Assembly (NCBI GenBank): GCA_963693305.1
Contig: OY855903.1
Location: 36,364,751 to 36,428,750, forward strand
Origin: Meandrina meandrites
Taxonomy: Eukaryota; Cnidaria; Anthozoa; Scleractinia; Meandrinidae
Length of the DNA: 64,000 nucleotides
Direction: 5' to 3'
The notes below the pieces were generated by a model. That model was not told where the DNA came from, did no database searches, and was given only the letters and a program-made list of their open reading frames with translations. Position numbers and translations under genes: made by a program. This document shows, piece after piece, positions 43,405 through 55,095 of this stretch (its first letter is position 1; every line of letters begins with the position of its first letter).

Positions 43405-44042
43405 GTTCGTCACTAGAACGCTGGGAGGATTCTCATGTAAAACTACTTATATCTTGCTGGGAAAAGCAGAAGCAAGAATTTGGAAAAGGCAAACATACGA
43501 AAAAGGAAATCTTTAACAGAATTGCTAGTGAGTTTAACACTATTTGCACCGACGTGAAGGTGACGGGGGAGCAGTGTTGTCGCAAGTGGCTAAAGCTGGA
43601 AGCTGCCAACAAGAAGATAATGGACCACAACAACACCACCGGCGCCGAAAGAAAACATGGAAGTACTTTGATGAAATAGAATCCTGTATCGGTGGAAAAC
43701 CCAATGTACGACCCAAAGTTCACAATCGAAAGCAGCAGCAGCAGCAGCAGCACTGCAGATATTGCTGATACTGCAGACGACGATGACTCTGCAGAGGAAA
43801 CTGAAGATAACGAAACTGGAGCAACGAAACGAAAAGGCAAAGAAGGTGCCCATGGCGGCAAACGACGAAAGAGGAAAAGGAAATCAAAATCTTCAGCAGC
43901 AGAGATGCTTTCCTTTTTATCACAATATGCAGAACAAAGAGAGGAAAGCGAGAGGGAAAAGACAGAGTTGATGAAAGAAATTAAAGAAGAACGAAAGGAA
44001 TTTTACGACAAGTTCCTACAGATTATGAGTCAGCGTAAATAA
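43405..44042 (+). pseudogene. Harbinger-type Myb/SANT-like DNA-binding protein, exon 2, frameshifted
   Basis: After acceptor TTTTTCACAG the exon joins exon 1 (3319-3364) in phase. It encodes a trihelix/MADF-like domain (RWEDSHVKLLISCWEKQK; IFNRIASEFNTICTDVKVTG; QCCRKWLKLEAANKK). A missing A near 43656 shifts the frame (TWKYFDEIESCIG continues in the next frame), and a second shift near 43700 leads to the acidic, Ser-rich and then basic tail (KRRKRKRKSKS) with a C-terminal coiled coil (QREESEREKTELMKEIKEER) and stop TAA 44040-44042. Such Myb-like proteins are the second gene of PIF/Harbinger transposons and help the transposase bind DNA and enter the nucleus. The two shifts in runs could also be sequencing errors. 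Confidence 0.75.
43736..43755. repeat. (CAG/GCA)n run in the Myb-like gene
   Basis: About seven GCA triplets give a poly-Ser run in one frame and poly-Gln in another. Slippage here may underlie the frame change. Confidence 0.6.
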
Positions 44043-44680
44043 AACGATCGTTTTCAAGTTCCTATCTAATATTTATTAAATACAACTTATGACCTTGTTA
44101 TCCGATGCTTTGAAAATTTCAAACAAGTATTTTATAAACAATTTTCGAGATGTTTGACGTGTTAACATTAGTAGAGTTTTGGTGTAAGCTTATACATATA
44201 TAATTCATACACTGAATAAATATACTTACAGATGAATTTAGTGCTTTGTTGATTTTTATCATATTTACGTCCAGATCCTCAAATCAAAATCTTCAGCAGC
44301 AGAGATGCTTTCCATTTTATCACAATATGCAGAACAAAGAGAGGAAAGTGAGAGGGAAAAGACGGAGTTGATGAAAGAGATTAAAGAAGAACGAAAGGAA
44401 TTTTACGACAAGTTCCTACAGATTATGAGTCAGTGTAAATAAAACGATTCTTTTCAAGTTCCTATCTAATATTTATTAACTACAACTTATGACCTTGTTA
44501 TCTGATGCTTTGAAAATTTCAAACAAGTATTTTATAAACAATTTTCGAGATGTTTGACGTGTTAACATTAGTAGAGTTTTGGTGTAAGCTTATACATATA
44601 TAATTCATACACTTAATAAATATACTTACAGATGAATCTAGTGCTTTGTGGATTTTTATCATATTTACGTACAGATCCAC
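43881..44680. repeat. 400-bp tandem duplication of the Myb gene 3' end
   Basis: 43881-44280 and 44281-44680 are about 97% identical head-to-tail copies. Each holds the last 54 codons or so, the stop codon and the 3' flank with AATAAA (…TGAATAAATATAC). The second copy is an orphan 3' end. Confidence 0.9.
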
Positions 44681-45435
44681 AACGAGAACAGCAGTATGAA
44701 TAATTTCAAGGTATATCTCGCCTGCAAACGTCATCCTTTTTCATTGCTTTCGCACAAGGGTGCGAAAGCTTACCGGTTATGCAATTTCTAATAGAGGTTT
44801 TGATTAAATACATGGGAAAATGAAGGATTAAAAATTCAAATATTTTTTTTAGAGTTCTAAATAACCCTTGAAGACCCAATATCAACATAAAAATTGTGCA
44901 CAGTGCATTGTGTCTGGTACAATGGCTCTCACTGTTCACTTTTTTCTGACATGACCTTTATGTTTGATCTACACAGAGAATTTAGGTGCTGATTAGTATT
45001 TGGGCACAAGGCTCTAAATGACTTTCTGCCATGTTGAATACAGAAAAAACAAAACCTATCACAAGTATTTGGACAAGTATTCTTTTTATTTTGAGTCACA
45101 TGCATTATGCAAACTACATTCAGTTGTGTTAATAAATATTTTTTTTACAATTTACTGACTCAGAGAAAGTTCATTTCAGCTCATAATTATTCTCTTAATT
45201 CAAACATCTGCACTTGCTATAACTATGAGTACTGTCTCAGGCCAGAACTTTTACTGCCTTACTCAAAATGCTGGATTGATATTTACAGTGTTACACCCCA
45301 CTACTTATTCTAACTATTTTTCAGTTTCAACATACAAGATGAATAAAAAATTGATTTAAAGTGTCCCTGTCATCAAATTTTTGATTTTCATCTTTTACAT
45401 TTTTGTGTACATTTAGACTTTCTTATCCATCTTGC
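44681..45435. other. No gene resolved
   Basis: AT-rich. A short pair of TTTCGCACAAGGGTGCGAAAG arms forms a small palindrome near 44746-44770. Confidence 0.35.
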
Positions 45436-46120
45436 CAAATTTCAATCCATTGCAAACATCAGAAGTCATTTTATTTTAACATTTAATGCCAAAAATTTAC
45501 TACTGCCATTAATCAATCTTGTTCCACGGCTTGGTTGCAAATGGGAGAAAGTGATGTCAAAGGCTCAAAAATACGTCACGGGTTTAAATTATAATAACAA
45601 TCCGCATAGAAAATTGCATGAAGAACAAGTCCAAAGTTTTTGTTCCTTTTTGCATGATTTTCAATACTTATTGTTTGTCGCGTAGACACGAGTCGTAATT
45701 AAAGAGTGTAGGCAGAGTTGACAAGAATAATACTGTAATGCTTCAATCCGTAGAAATTACATCGAATAAGAACAACAACTGTACTAATGGCGGTCCAAAC
45801 TTCACACGCGAGCGAAAACTAACCATGTGCTTTACATACGGGACCTATCCTAAATGTCATAACCGCTGACCGCAGTGTGCGCAACTACACATTGACAGCG
45901 TGAAAACAATTCTCATGTGTTAAGTCCTTTCATATGAGTGAAGTCTACTTGACATTGTTATTATATTATAATTTCAACAGTGAGGTATTTTTGAGACTCT
46001 CATGTTACTTTCTCCCATTCGCAACCAAACCTTGGAACAAGGTTCATTAATGGTGGCCGTAAATTCTTGGAACTAAATGTTGCAATAACATGAAGTTCTG
46101 CTGTTCATAATGGATTAAAA
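45436..46120. mobile_element. Foldback element with long imperfect arms
   Basis: CAATCCATTGCAAACATCAG...CTTGGTTGCAAATGGGAGAAAGT on the left pairs with ACTTTCTCCCATTCGCAACC...GGATTAAAATTTG on the right (about 46010-46120). Arms are about 130-160 bp and the loop about 400 bp. No coding capacity. Confidence 0.75.
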
Positions 46121-46137
46121 TTTGTAAAATTTAAAAG

Positions 46138-47025
46138 AGGTGCTCTTTTCTAAATCAAGTTTTCGGCATGTAAACGTTAACCGATTTCTGTGATTTTTGG
46201 CAATCGAAATAACAAATGTTCAAATTTTACAAAGCTTTGAACTTTAGGGCGGACAAAATAAACGAACACGAGGTATTAGCGTTTTTAAAAAAATCAATTT
46301 ATAAAAAAAAACAAATATTTTCCAAACGCGACGATAGATTTTTTTCTAATTAATGTCAACAAGTTCAAATTATCTAAGTTTGAATGTGAGCAAGTTTCAA
46401 CGAAATCGGCCGGGTAGAAATTAAGCTTTCAAATAATAATAATAATAATAATAATCTTTTATTAGGAAGCCTTCATTCACCATACAGTGGTTTTCAGAAA
46501 GGTCCTAACTAAGATTAAAAATACTTAATAAGACTATATACAATAAAACGAAAAAATACCTAAGAATTAAAAACTATTATCAAAAGCTAACTTGAATACA
46601 AAAGAAATAATCCATTGGATCTGAGCATTACTTAAACGTTGTTGTAACAGCTCCCAATTATACACAAGCATAATATTTTGAAGCAAAAATTCAATAGTCA
46701 ACTGTGCAGAAATTTCTACCCAGCCGATTTCGTTGAAACTTGCTCACATTAAAACTTGGATAATTTGAACTTGTTGACATTAATTAGAAAAAAATCTATC
46801 GTCGCGTTTGGAAAATATTCTCGTTTTTTTCATAAATTGATTTTTTTAAAAACGCTAATATCTCATGTTCGTTTATTTTGTTCGCCCCAAGGTTCAAAGC
46901 TTTATAAAATTTGAACATTTGTTATTTCGATTGCCAAAAATCAGAAAAATCGGTTGAGGTTTACATGCCCAAAACTCAATATAGAAAAGAGCACCTCCGT
47001 TCCCAAAAAATAGCCGCAGGCCACC
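46138..47025. mobile_element. Foldback element with about 290-bp arms, TTAA at right border
   Basis: The arm 46138-46430 (GAGGTGCTCTTTTCTAAATC...) is inverted at 46720-46998. The loop has (TAA)n at 46434-46456 and an AT-rich stretch. The right terminus GGCCACC is followed by TTAA (47026-47029), like the GGTGGCTC/TTAA element at 25179. It lies at the very 3' end of the Harbinger transposase remnant. Confidence 0.75.
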
Positions 47026-48529
47026 TTAAGTACAAATGCATTTTTTGGGATGTAGTCATTACAGGTTGTGGCAAAAGATTTGCAATGTGAGCTCTCTTCT
47101 GCTCTGCCAGCTTGCAAACTCTTCCATTTAGTAGGGAGTGATCAACATTCCCCTCATCATCATCATCATCATCACCATCAAGGAAGTACCCCTCGTCAAA
47201 ATCGTCATGAACAAGGCAAAAATTGTGCAAAACACAGGCTGCCATGATCTGAATGGTCATGTGCTTTACACTGAGTAGGTTTAGGTATTGTAGTTTTCGC
47301 CATCGCCCTTTCAGGAGCCCAATTGCACGTTCAATGACTTGGCGTTGGGTAGACAGAGCTCCATTAAATCGAATCTGTTGCCGTGTCAAGTGCCCATTAT
47401 CTCTTTAGGGGACCATGAGCCATCTGAGTAAAGTTCAAAAAACATGTCAATAACACATCTATGGCATTATTGTTGATAAAGGGTGAAGGGAGGGACGTTG
47501 ATGTACATGTATGGTCATTTATGTGCACATCAGATACATAAAATTCTCCTTTTTGGAAAGAACTTCTGAAAAAGCACAACCTTTAATTTGGTAGGATTAA
47601 GCAAAGCCTTCTAAACATCAGCAAAATCATAGGCGACACACAGATCACAAACTTATTTGGTTTAAAAGCCTAAGTTAAAATCCCTTTTCCCTCCTTTTAG
47701 CATGCACCCACCAAAATGGCCTCAGTATCTGATAATTATGTATAAATATAAAATGAAGTGTAAAATAGTACATTTTTACCAGCAGTCAATCCAACTGCCC
47801 CATAATCAGTTGCAAAATTATTGCATCTGAGGTCAGGGTATGCCTTTGCTTTTGTTTACATACAAGAGTTTTGGTACAATATTTTATACGGAATGTGTCT
47901 AATGAAAGAGATCACTCTGAAACTGCTAAAGGTAATTAAACAGACTTCCAGTAAAACAAATAACAACAGCACAAAAATAATTGCTTCACCACAAAACTTT
48001 CATAATTTCTATGACATTGAAAATGGTAAAGGCTGACTACTAACACTACAGAAACCAAAATGTGTACCAAAGTTACAGGCCATTTGACTTTATGCTAACT
48101 GACAGGTGATATCATAATGTTGTAAATAACTGGACAGGTATTGGCTTTGATAAATGTCAAAGGTAGGTTAAGACAAAGCCCATTTGCATTAATTAATTTT
48201 GAATCAGTGAAGTCTCCCACAATTTGATAAACGTTGAAGTTGTAACAATAATTCATTTTTTAGTACCTTGTTAGTGGATATCCACCATCTCCAAGGAGGT
48301 GAGTGTCGCCTGGGAACTTGGCATCTGAGTTCTGCTACAGTGCAGTCAATTAAGTGCTCTCGCAGGCACTTGCTACCATCAGAATCAACGTTGAGGAGAC
48401 TTTAAGAATGGTACTTGCGGAGTCCTTTCTCCATTGCATTGTTGTGTGCCTTGCCAAAGTCCATGTCCTGTTGGAAAGTGATGTACATGCTGGCTCAACA
48501 GAGAAATCCTTGCTCTTTTTGCCACTTCA
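46976..48529 (-). pseudogene. PIF/Harbinger transposase remnant, C-terminal exons
   Basis: The upstream exon (from about 48529) ends at 48267 with DAKFPGDTHLLGDGGYPLTR, the LGDxGYPL block that carries a catalytic Asp of the DDE_Tnp_4 family, before donor AAG/GTACTA; frames change within it. The next exon starts at 47423 after TTTACTCAG, meets a TAA within a few codons, and then reads RFNGALSTQRQVIERAIGLL, KGRWRKLQYLN and AACVLHNFC, the conserved HARBI1-like C-terminus, then an Asp-rich stretch. The last 15 or so codons come from the foldback inserted at TTAA 47026. With the Myb-like gene nearby this would be the transposase half of the same PIF/Harbinger element. Confidence 0.75.
47424..48266. 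other. Intron of the Harbinger transposase remnant
   Basis: GT at 48266 and AG at 47424 (minus strand) border an AT-rich stretch with no repeat recognised. Confidence 0.4.
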
Positions 48530-48810
48530 GGGGAGCAGGGGTGGCGCAGTGGTGAGAGCGCTCGCCACACCAATGTGGCCCGGGTTCGATTCTGGCCCGG
48601 AACCATATGTGGGTTGAGTTTGTTGTTGGTTCTCGTCCTTGCTCCGAGGGTTTTTCTCCGGGTTCTCCGGTTTTCCTCCCTCCATAAAAACTAACACTTC
48701 CAAATTCCAATTCGATCTGGAGTACACAGTGTCCCCAATTAGCACACCAGTGCTAAATACATTTGACACTTAAATAAAGTGATTTATTTATTTTATTTTA
48801 TTTATTTGGG
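48530..48810 (+). mobile_element. tRNA-derived SINE with (TTTA)n tail
   Basis: The head GGGGTGGCGCAGTGGTGAGA has an A box and GGTTCGATTC a B box. A conserved body follows (CTCCGAGGGTTTTTCTCCGG onward), and it ends in TTTATT repeats near 48785-48810. It lies between two Harbinger fragments of opposite strand. No clear target duplication. Confidence 0.75.
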
Positions 48811-48884
48811 ATGTAAAGCAGCATGGACAAATAATCCTCCAGTTGTCAGTGTTTATCAGGTAGAAACAAATTGGGGCTTGTCAA

Positions 48885-49175
48885 GTTGGTCCTTTGCTGG
48901 TTGGGGGCTTATCCCTTATCAACCTGGTTAATGAAACCTTTCAAGCAGTACAATCATGCCCTCAGTAAGGCCAGGGTTGTTATAGAAAAGCCTACGGAAT
49001 TTTAAAAGGTCAGTAGAGGTGTCTATAAAGCAATGGAGGAAAAGACAAGTAGCATTCCCCTCACTTGGCTTGCTGTGTCCTTCACAACATCAGTATATTT
49101 GCTGAAGATCCAGGCACTATAGACTCAGTGGAGGACGAAGATGAAGATGAAGATCCTTATAATGGGGATATATAG
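48885..49175 (+). pseudogene. Second PIF/Harbinger transposase remnant, opposite strand
   Basis: The plus strand reads AYPLSTWLMKPFKQYNHALS, KARVVIEK, a frame break, KAMEEKTSSIPL, and then in another frame VLHNISIFAEDPG and an Asp/Glu run to TAG 49173-49175. These match the same C-terminal blocks as the minus-strand remnant but with different residues, so it is a separate copy, not a duplication of it. Confidence 0.7.
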
Positions 49176-49524
49176 CATGAAGCTTCGGACATTAGACATT
49201 AAGTCAAAGAATTAATTTTGAGTAAGGGAAAATTGACACTTTTGAAGAAAATGCAGGAAAATTGAAATTAAAAGTCTTCTGAGAATCTGTGATTTAATAG
49301 TATTAAAGGCTTGATGGAACAATTCAGGCCACATTGATATATGCTTAAAAGATCCCAGACATGTTTTCCAGGAGGCTGGAGGCTGGAGGTCTGTACTATA
49401 TCTTCCAGTCTTTTTGTATGTTCCTAGTCACAAAACAGAAATGTTATTTTTATAAGGCAGTGAATTTTTAAGTTATTTTTTTTCAAAAAAATGACTCTTA
49501 GTCGGCGGGAAGCCGTATTTGGCT

Positions 49525-49534
49525 ATTAAGTGGG
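49525..49534. repeat. Target site duplication ATTAAGTGGG
   Basis: Exact 10-bp repeat with 51101-51110. Confidence 0.85.
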
Positions 49535-51100
49535 GGTAGTAACGAAAACGAAGACCCCACAAACGAAGACCGAAGACCTAAGACCCATACGAAAACGAAG
49601 ACCCGTATGAAAATGAAGACCCTCACGAAAACAAAGACCCGTACGAAAACGAAGACCCGGGTAAAGCCAGCATTACACAGAGTTGCGTGACATTAATAAT
49701 AATGACAGAACAATATTGAAGCAGACTGAGCGTGCTTTCTTACTTTACTGCCGCGTATAAGGGTGCGGATGGTGGGGGGGGAGGAGCCTGGGAGAGGGGG
49801 GGCTGTGCTGGAATGCTCTCCAACAATGCCAATGATCTCGGTTTCACTACCTTTGGAGGCCATGATATTAGGGGGGGGGGTCTGAGTATCCTGTATCCCA
49901 TTAATTTTTGGAATAAATATCCCTTATCCAGTTAATTCCGGTGGTTGTTCCAACGTTTATGTTCGATATCCTCGAACCTCTTGTTTAAATATCCCGTGTC
50001 CCATTATTTTTCACAAATATCCTGTACCAATTCTGATCGAGTACATTTCATTTTCTTCACAGGTTTTTTGGATCGAAACTGCAAAGTCAATAGTTATAGG
50101 GATGGATCAGCCAGTAAGAATACAAACTGGGCAAATCTGTTTGAACTGTACTGTACTGCACGGTTAGGATCTGCACAAGTCATTGAATTAACCCAATGAA
50201 CAAACAGTACTAAACAGCCAGTAGTGTCGTATATTTGCCAAACAGGGCTACATAGCGTATAGATCTCATCAGTTTTTGAGGTTATCTAGTTTAACTTAGA
50301 GTTGTTTGTTTCAGTTTGGGTTATTAAATGAATGATAGATTTTCTAAATTTAGTAAATAAAGGTTTTGTTAAGGCTTCTTTTGTGTAGTCATATCAATAA
50401 TGACATTTCATTCATTATTTTACTCATATAGCGAGGCGTACTCACTGCTTTAAACTGAAACGTTTTAGCGCTTCAAAAACACGACACTTCAAAATTTAAG
50501 ACAAATATTTGTAGGATTTCAATGAAACTTGATCAATATGTTCTCAGCTTCAATAATATTCTTATCCAACACTGCTTCGTAGAGTACAAATATCGCGCGA
50601 AACGAGTACAAATATCACACAATATTTGCACTTGTCTCATTTCCCCGACCAAAAGATTAATCCTTGGCAAGTCAGAATAGTGGGGAGACGAAAACGTTGG
50701 ATGATAAATCTCTTATTAGACATTTTAGTGTGTAGTAGTATCGTAAATTTTTATTCATCATTTTTGGCTTAAAAATTTACAGCGATACTACACACTAAAA
50801 TGTCTAACTTCTATTAAAAGTTTCACCATCGATCGCCATGTTTTTTTTTGTGACCTAGGCTCCCGCAGTGCTATCAGAATGGAATTTTAAAAAGGAACGG
50901 CATCTTTCCATTCTGTTTACGTGTTGAAATTTTTGTAATCTTCCATTTGTCGAAAAATTCTCACTGATTTCATATGGGTCTTCGTTTTCGTATGGGTCTT
51001 CGTTTTCGTAAAGGGGCTTCGTTTTCGTATGGGTCTTTGTTTTTGTATGGGTCTTAGGTCTTTGGTCTTCGTTTTCGGGGTCTTCGTTTTCGTTACTACC
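49535..51100. mobile_element. 1,566-bp element with repeat-built ends and 10-bp duplication
   Basis: Ends GGTAGTAACGAAAACGAAGA and the reverse complement. Each terminus of about 130 bp is a run of 15-18-bp units (CGAAAACGAAGACCCGTA and variants), so the inverted ends are themselves tandem arrays. The interior has G-runs, ATATCCC-rich words and the palindrome at 50716. No transposase. Confidence 0.85.
50716..50807. repeat. Palindrome with about 39-bp arms
   Basis: TTAGACATTTTAGTGTGTAG pairs with the reverse complement ending at 50806, with a short loop. Likely a mini inverted-repeat element nested in the 49535-51100 element. Confidence 0.75.
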
Positions 51101-51110
51101 ATTAAGTGGG

Positions 51111-54079
51111 TGGATGGATGGATGGATGGTTGGGTGGATCATTCATGTATGTATTTCACACCAATCAGATTTGGGATTCTATCAAGGACCAATGAAATTG
51201 CGGCTTGTATATATGGATCGTTTTTATGAATATTTGTTTTGGGTTCAAGGTACGGCCATCTTTGTTTTGCTACAGATTCGACCTTATTGGGCCGTGTTGG
51301 TATGAAGTCTCTATTCCAGTTCTTGATTTTTATGTAGCTTTGGGTGAGAACATTGTGTGTGGGTTCTTAAACTGAAAAGTGTTTGGAAATTTCATGGTGG
51401 TGAAGGTGATTCTCTTGGTTTACGGAATCAACTAGTTCAGTTGATGACAGAATATGGGTATAGTATTTGTTGACCACTTTATTTAAAATATATGATGTTT
51501 TTGAGTAGAATAAATATGTATATTGAGAATAAATTAAATGTTGTGACTTCCATTTTTAATGTCAGTGTTGTGTGTGTGCTAAACGTTTTGTTTTGGTCCC
51601 CAAATGAGAACAAACTGACACACTGTGGGTTGTTTGTAAGGGCGAGTGTTAAAGAAATTAAACGAGAAATCTTTGAGATTCTAACCGCACGGTGTTTAAA
51701 CTGTTTTCTCTCGGTTAAAAGTATAGCATTAGTAGGAGCTTTGGCCAAGTAATAACACGAGCGACCATAAATCTCTCAAGGTTTTTCCACCAGAGAATAA
51801 CGTAGTTGTAATAGGTTGAGGCATGTGGGTTTATTTGGGTTCGAGAGTTGCCAAATAATAGGTATTTTCGTGAGGTTGGAATGTGGTCGGAGAAGGTTCG
51901 ACGTTTCCTGCTTAAAAATAGAAGGACTTCACATGAGCGGTCATGAGTTATTTATTGTATGATCGTTTGAAAAGCTCATAATGTGATGATGTTACAAGGG
52001 CACGTTTTGTCTGCTCTGCAAATATTAAATTTCCCCTCAGCTGTTGTGACAATGTAGTTGGATGGCACAGAAAGAGAAAATCATCATTTGTGCGGCGAGT
52101 GAGGGCCGTAGGAAGGTATAGTAGTCGTTGTGCGAGTCTCGCATTTCAAGCTTCGCCTCCGATTGTTGATGGCTATCTTTAGTAGTACGGCAGTGCAATG
52201 CGGTTATTTCTGTACCAATGACGTAATGCTTGCAAGTGTTAACATCGGCCTAATTTATTTTCTTCAGATCTCTGAACTCGCTTTGATGAAACAGCCAAAA
52301 GATTAACTTCAACTGGCTAAACCGACAAGAAATAGTCGCAAAATTGCAAACAAATTAACGACCGTCGCTTCTGGCGAAATAAACATGCAGAGTTAACATA
52401 ATCTTGTTTTTCACGTTACGAAAGTGAAAGCTTCAACGTCAGCGCATTCCATGGCTGACGCAATACCTTTTTAGTGTATTTAATATTCCCTTGAAAGAAA
52501 TAAAAAAGACAGCCAGCTTTTTGGTAGTCTCCTTTGCAGCCGTTGTTTGGGCTCGTCACAAAAAAAGCAACGGCTGAAAAGAAAACTAGCTTTTTGGGTG
52601 TGTAGTCAAGCGTGTCGCACAACTTCATCAACAGCTATTTTTAGCACGGCCGTGGGAATATCGGTACTGAGGATGTTATGCTCACAAGTTGGGGCACGTT
52701 TCTGCTTCCGGTTGCGTACCAGTCCAATCAAAATTGTCACGTGGTTTGGCCGAAATGCACTGGTTACTAGAGTTGTTTGTTTCTCGCGTTTGTCAAAAGA
52801 AATCCGTTCTTGCTTGCAGAAAGGTTTCTGTTTTATATTGATGATGAAAATAATGTAGCCATTTCAGAAATCTGAGAATACTTTGTTCTTGTTCCATCTG
52901 GCCATTCCTTTGCAATTTCTGGGTCAATTTGGCTTTTTTAGTGGGCGTGTTTGCGATTTTGTGATCATGTTTACGGTAAATCAGGGTAAATGTTGTCAAC
53001 AATTTTCAATCCATGTTCTAATGTACTTAGCGGTTTTCTTTCGGATTGGAATGGAAGGGGATGGATAGTTAAACATCAAGGTAACCTTAAAAGTGACTAC
53101 CAGATATTTTTTTCTGTTTATTTTTGAAGAAATTACTGACGTATTTTTTGTCTTCAACAGTATGGTTCGAGCGATCGGTTGCTCACCATAGTCATATTTA
53201 CACGGGAAGCGGCCTAATGTTTAGAACATTTGCACAATTTCTTTTTAAATTGTTTTTGAGTTATTTTTCCAAAAGTAGCTCTTGGTCCGCGCGATGGACT
53301 GCAGATATGTCCAGGATTGAACACTAATGAGATGCACGCTCTTTATAATAAGCATCACAAAGTGTCCTCACTGATAAAAGTTCACCTAAACACACATAAT
53401 TCTGTCAAATATGAAGTAGTATGATAATGGGCAGTAACCCAGTCATATATGAAGTACTAGCTGAACAATACTTGCGTTCAATGCTGGACATAAGTGATGG
53501 ACTGTGCACATGCACCTTGCACAAATAGCTCAACCCATGAAATAAACCATCCCAACAGGACTAACACCCAGTTCTACCCCAAGCCACCCAATCAATTGAA
53601 GAAATAACTCCTGCACGCTTAGCGTGCCTATGTTTTTGAAGAAGTTATATTCTCGATAAACCAACAACTCCAATTTGCAACTTGCACCTCCTACTCTCCT
53701 GGTGCCCTGCAGATTACCATAAAACAGTACAAAATGGACAAATTAACTATGCTTGAAGAATAATCCACAGCAGTGACACCACCTGGAGTACAAACGAGTA
53801 ATCAACTGGACATAGAATATTTTGGGTACCTTTGCTAGCAGTTTCATCTAAATGTAAGCTCTGTATGCAAGAATCTTATAAACCAAGGGTTTTTACCTTC
53901 TATGGCATACCATATGTGTGGTATACCCAATTAGTAAACAACAGTTTTTGATTCCTTGACGTTGCTGGGACTTTTGATGCAAGAAAACAAAACTGCAATA
54001 AACAGCAAAAGATGACACAAGGCAATGTTCACCAGTTCGCATTTTCCTGAATATAAAGACACCAATTCTGCTCAGCAAT
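51111..54079. other. No gene resolved
   Basis: Starts with a (TGGA)n run (51111-51135). The short frames do not look conserved. A GCCGTTG...CAACGGC pair around 52540-52575 is a small hairpin. Confidence 0.35.
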
Positions 54080-54560
54080 GAGCATAGAAGGAGCAAAGAA
54101 TTATATTTAACAAATGCAGAGAGAACAGAGGAAAAAAGAATTCCAAGAATGGAGGAAAAATGGGACGGTGTTGTCCAAAAAATGAAGAGAAAGGTAGAAT
54201 CTGAGGAAACCAATGATGAATGGGTGACCAAAGGCAAGGCTAGAGAACAAACAGAGCTAGAGAAAGAGTGGCGAGGTGGGAGATGGGAGCAAGAGACAAA
54301 AACCTTGCCAGTAAGCATGGAGGAAAGGAAAAAGCAGGAACTTGTTGAAAAGAACAAGAGAATCAGTGGAAGCCAGACTTAAGGAAAGGATAAAGCAAGC
54401 GCGACAAGAACTAATTGAAAAGAAACCAAAAGAAAGACAAGCACAAAAAGAAACACTTAACAGTTTTAGTGATTCATTCATCTTTGTCAATGAATATAAC
54501 GACAAAGTTAATTTCAAACAAATAGACGTTGAAGAATTGATTTTAACATGGACCCTTTAA
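54080..54560 (+). pseudogene. Charged coiled-coil protein remnant, frameshifted
   Basis: A Glu/Lys-rich frame (EEKWDGVVQKMKRKVESEET; EERKKQELVEKNKRIS) shifts near 54362 into a second frame (RLKERIKQARQELIEKKPKE) that ends FIFVNEYNDKVNFKQIDVEE and stops at 54560. Together they look like the C-terminal coiled coil and tail of one protein. The family is unknown to me; it is possibly an accessory protein of one of the nearby transposons. Confidence 0.4.
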
Positions 54561-54904
54561 GCCACATTACTGGTAATGACTTACTTAACAGTTTAGTTCA
54601 AGAGACAATGGACATTCCCTTGAAAAGAGATATTTCTTCAAATTTTGTGTGATTTTTCTCAACAACTGTAATATGTTGTCAGTAAAAATTAAAAGCAGTA
54701 AATAATTGTTCACAGTTTTAACTTGAGAAATGATTCAATAATGTCATTTCATTTTTTTTTTTTCATTTTTCCATAGTCGACTTTGATTGGTGTATCATCA
54801 ACCAAGTTCAGCCTTCCCAAGGCATTCAAACTCAATCTCCAGTGAGCAAAGGTCTCCTCCATGGTATTGCACCAACCATGGTTTGCAGACTGCTTCGCCG
54901 CATG

Positions 54905-55095
54905 AGTTGTGTTCAGAACTGTGCCTTATGGCTTAGCAAGAAAATCATGGTTGTTAACAACTGAGTTGTGTTCAAAACTGTTCCATTATAAACAGTAGCA
55001 AGAAAATCATGGTTGTTTAACATATATATGTTTAACAACTGAGTTATGTTCAAAACTGTTCCATTATAGCCAGGAGCAAGAAAATCATGTTTTGT
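54905..55095. repeat. Tandem repeat, about 60-bp unit, three copies
   Basis: GAGTTGTGTTCAAAACTGTT...AGCAAGAAAATCATGGTTGT repeats three times, with one copy enlarged by TATATA-like sequence. Confidence 0.85.

Noticed and set aside
43019..43516. Plus-strand frame across the 5' LTR
   Set aside because: It overlaps LTR, primer site and the intron before exon 2; no conserved domain.
50855..51142. Frame with repeated KTKTHTKTK peptides
   Set aside because: It is a product of the tandem CGAAAACGAAGACCC units at the element's right end.
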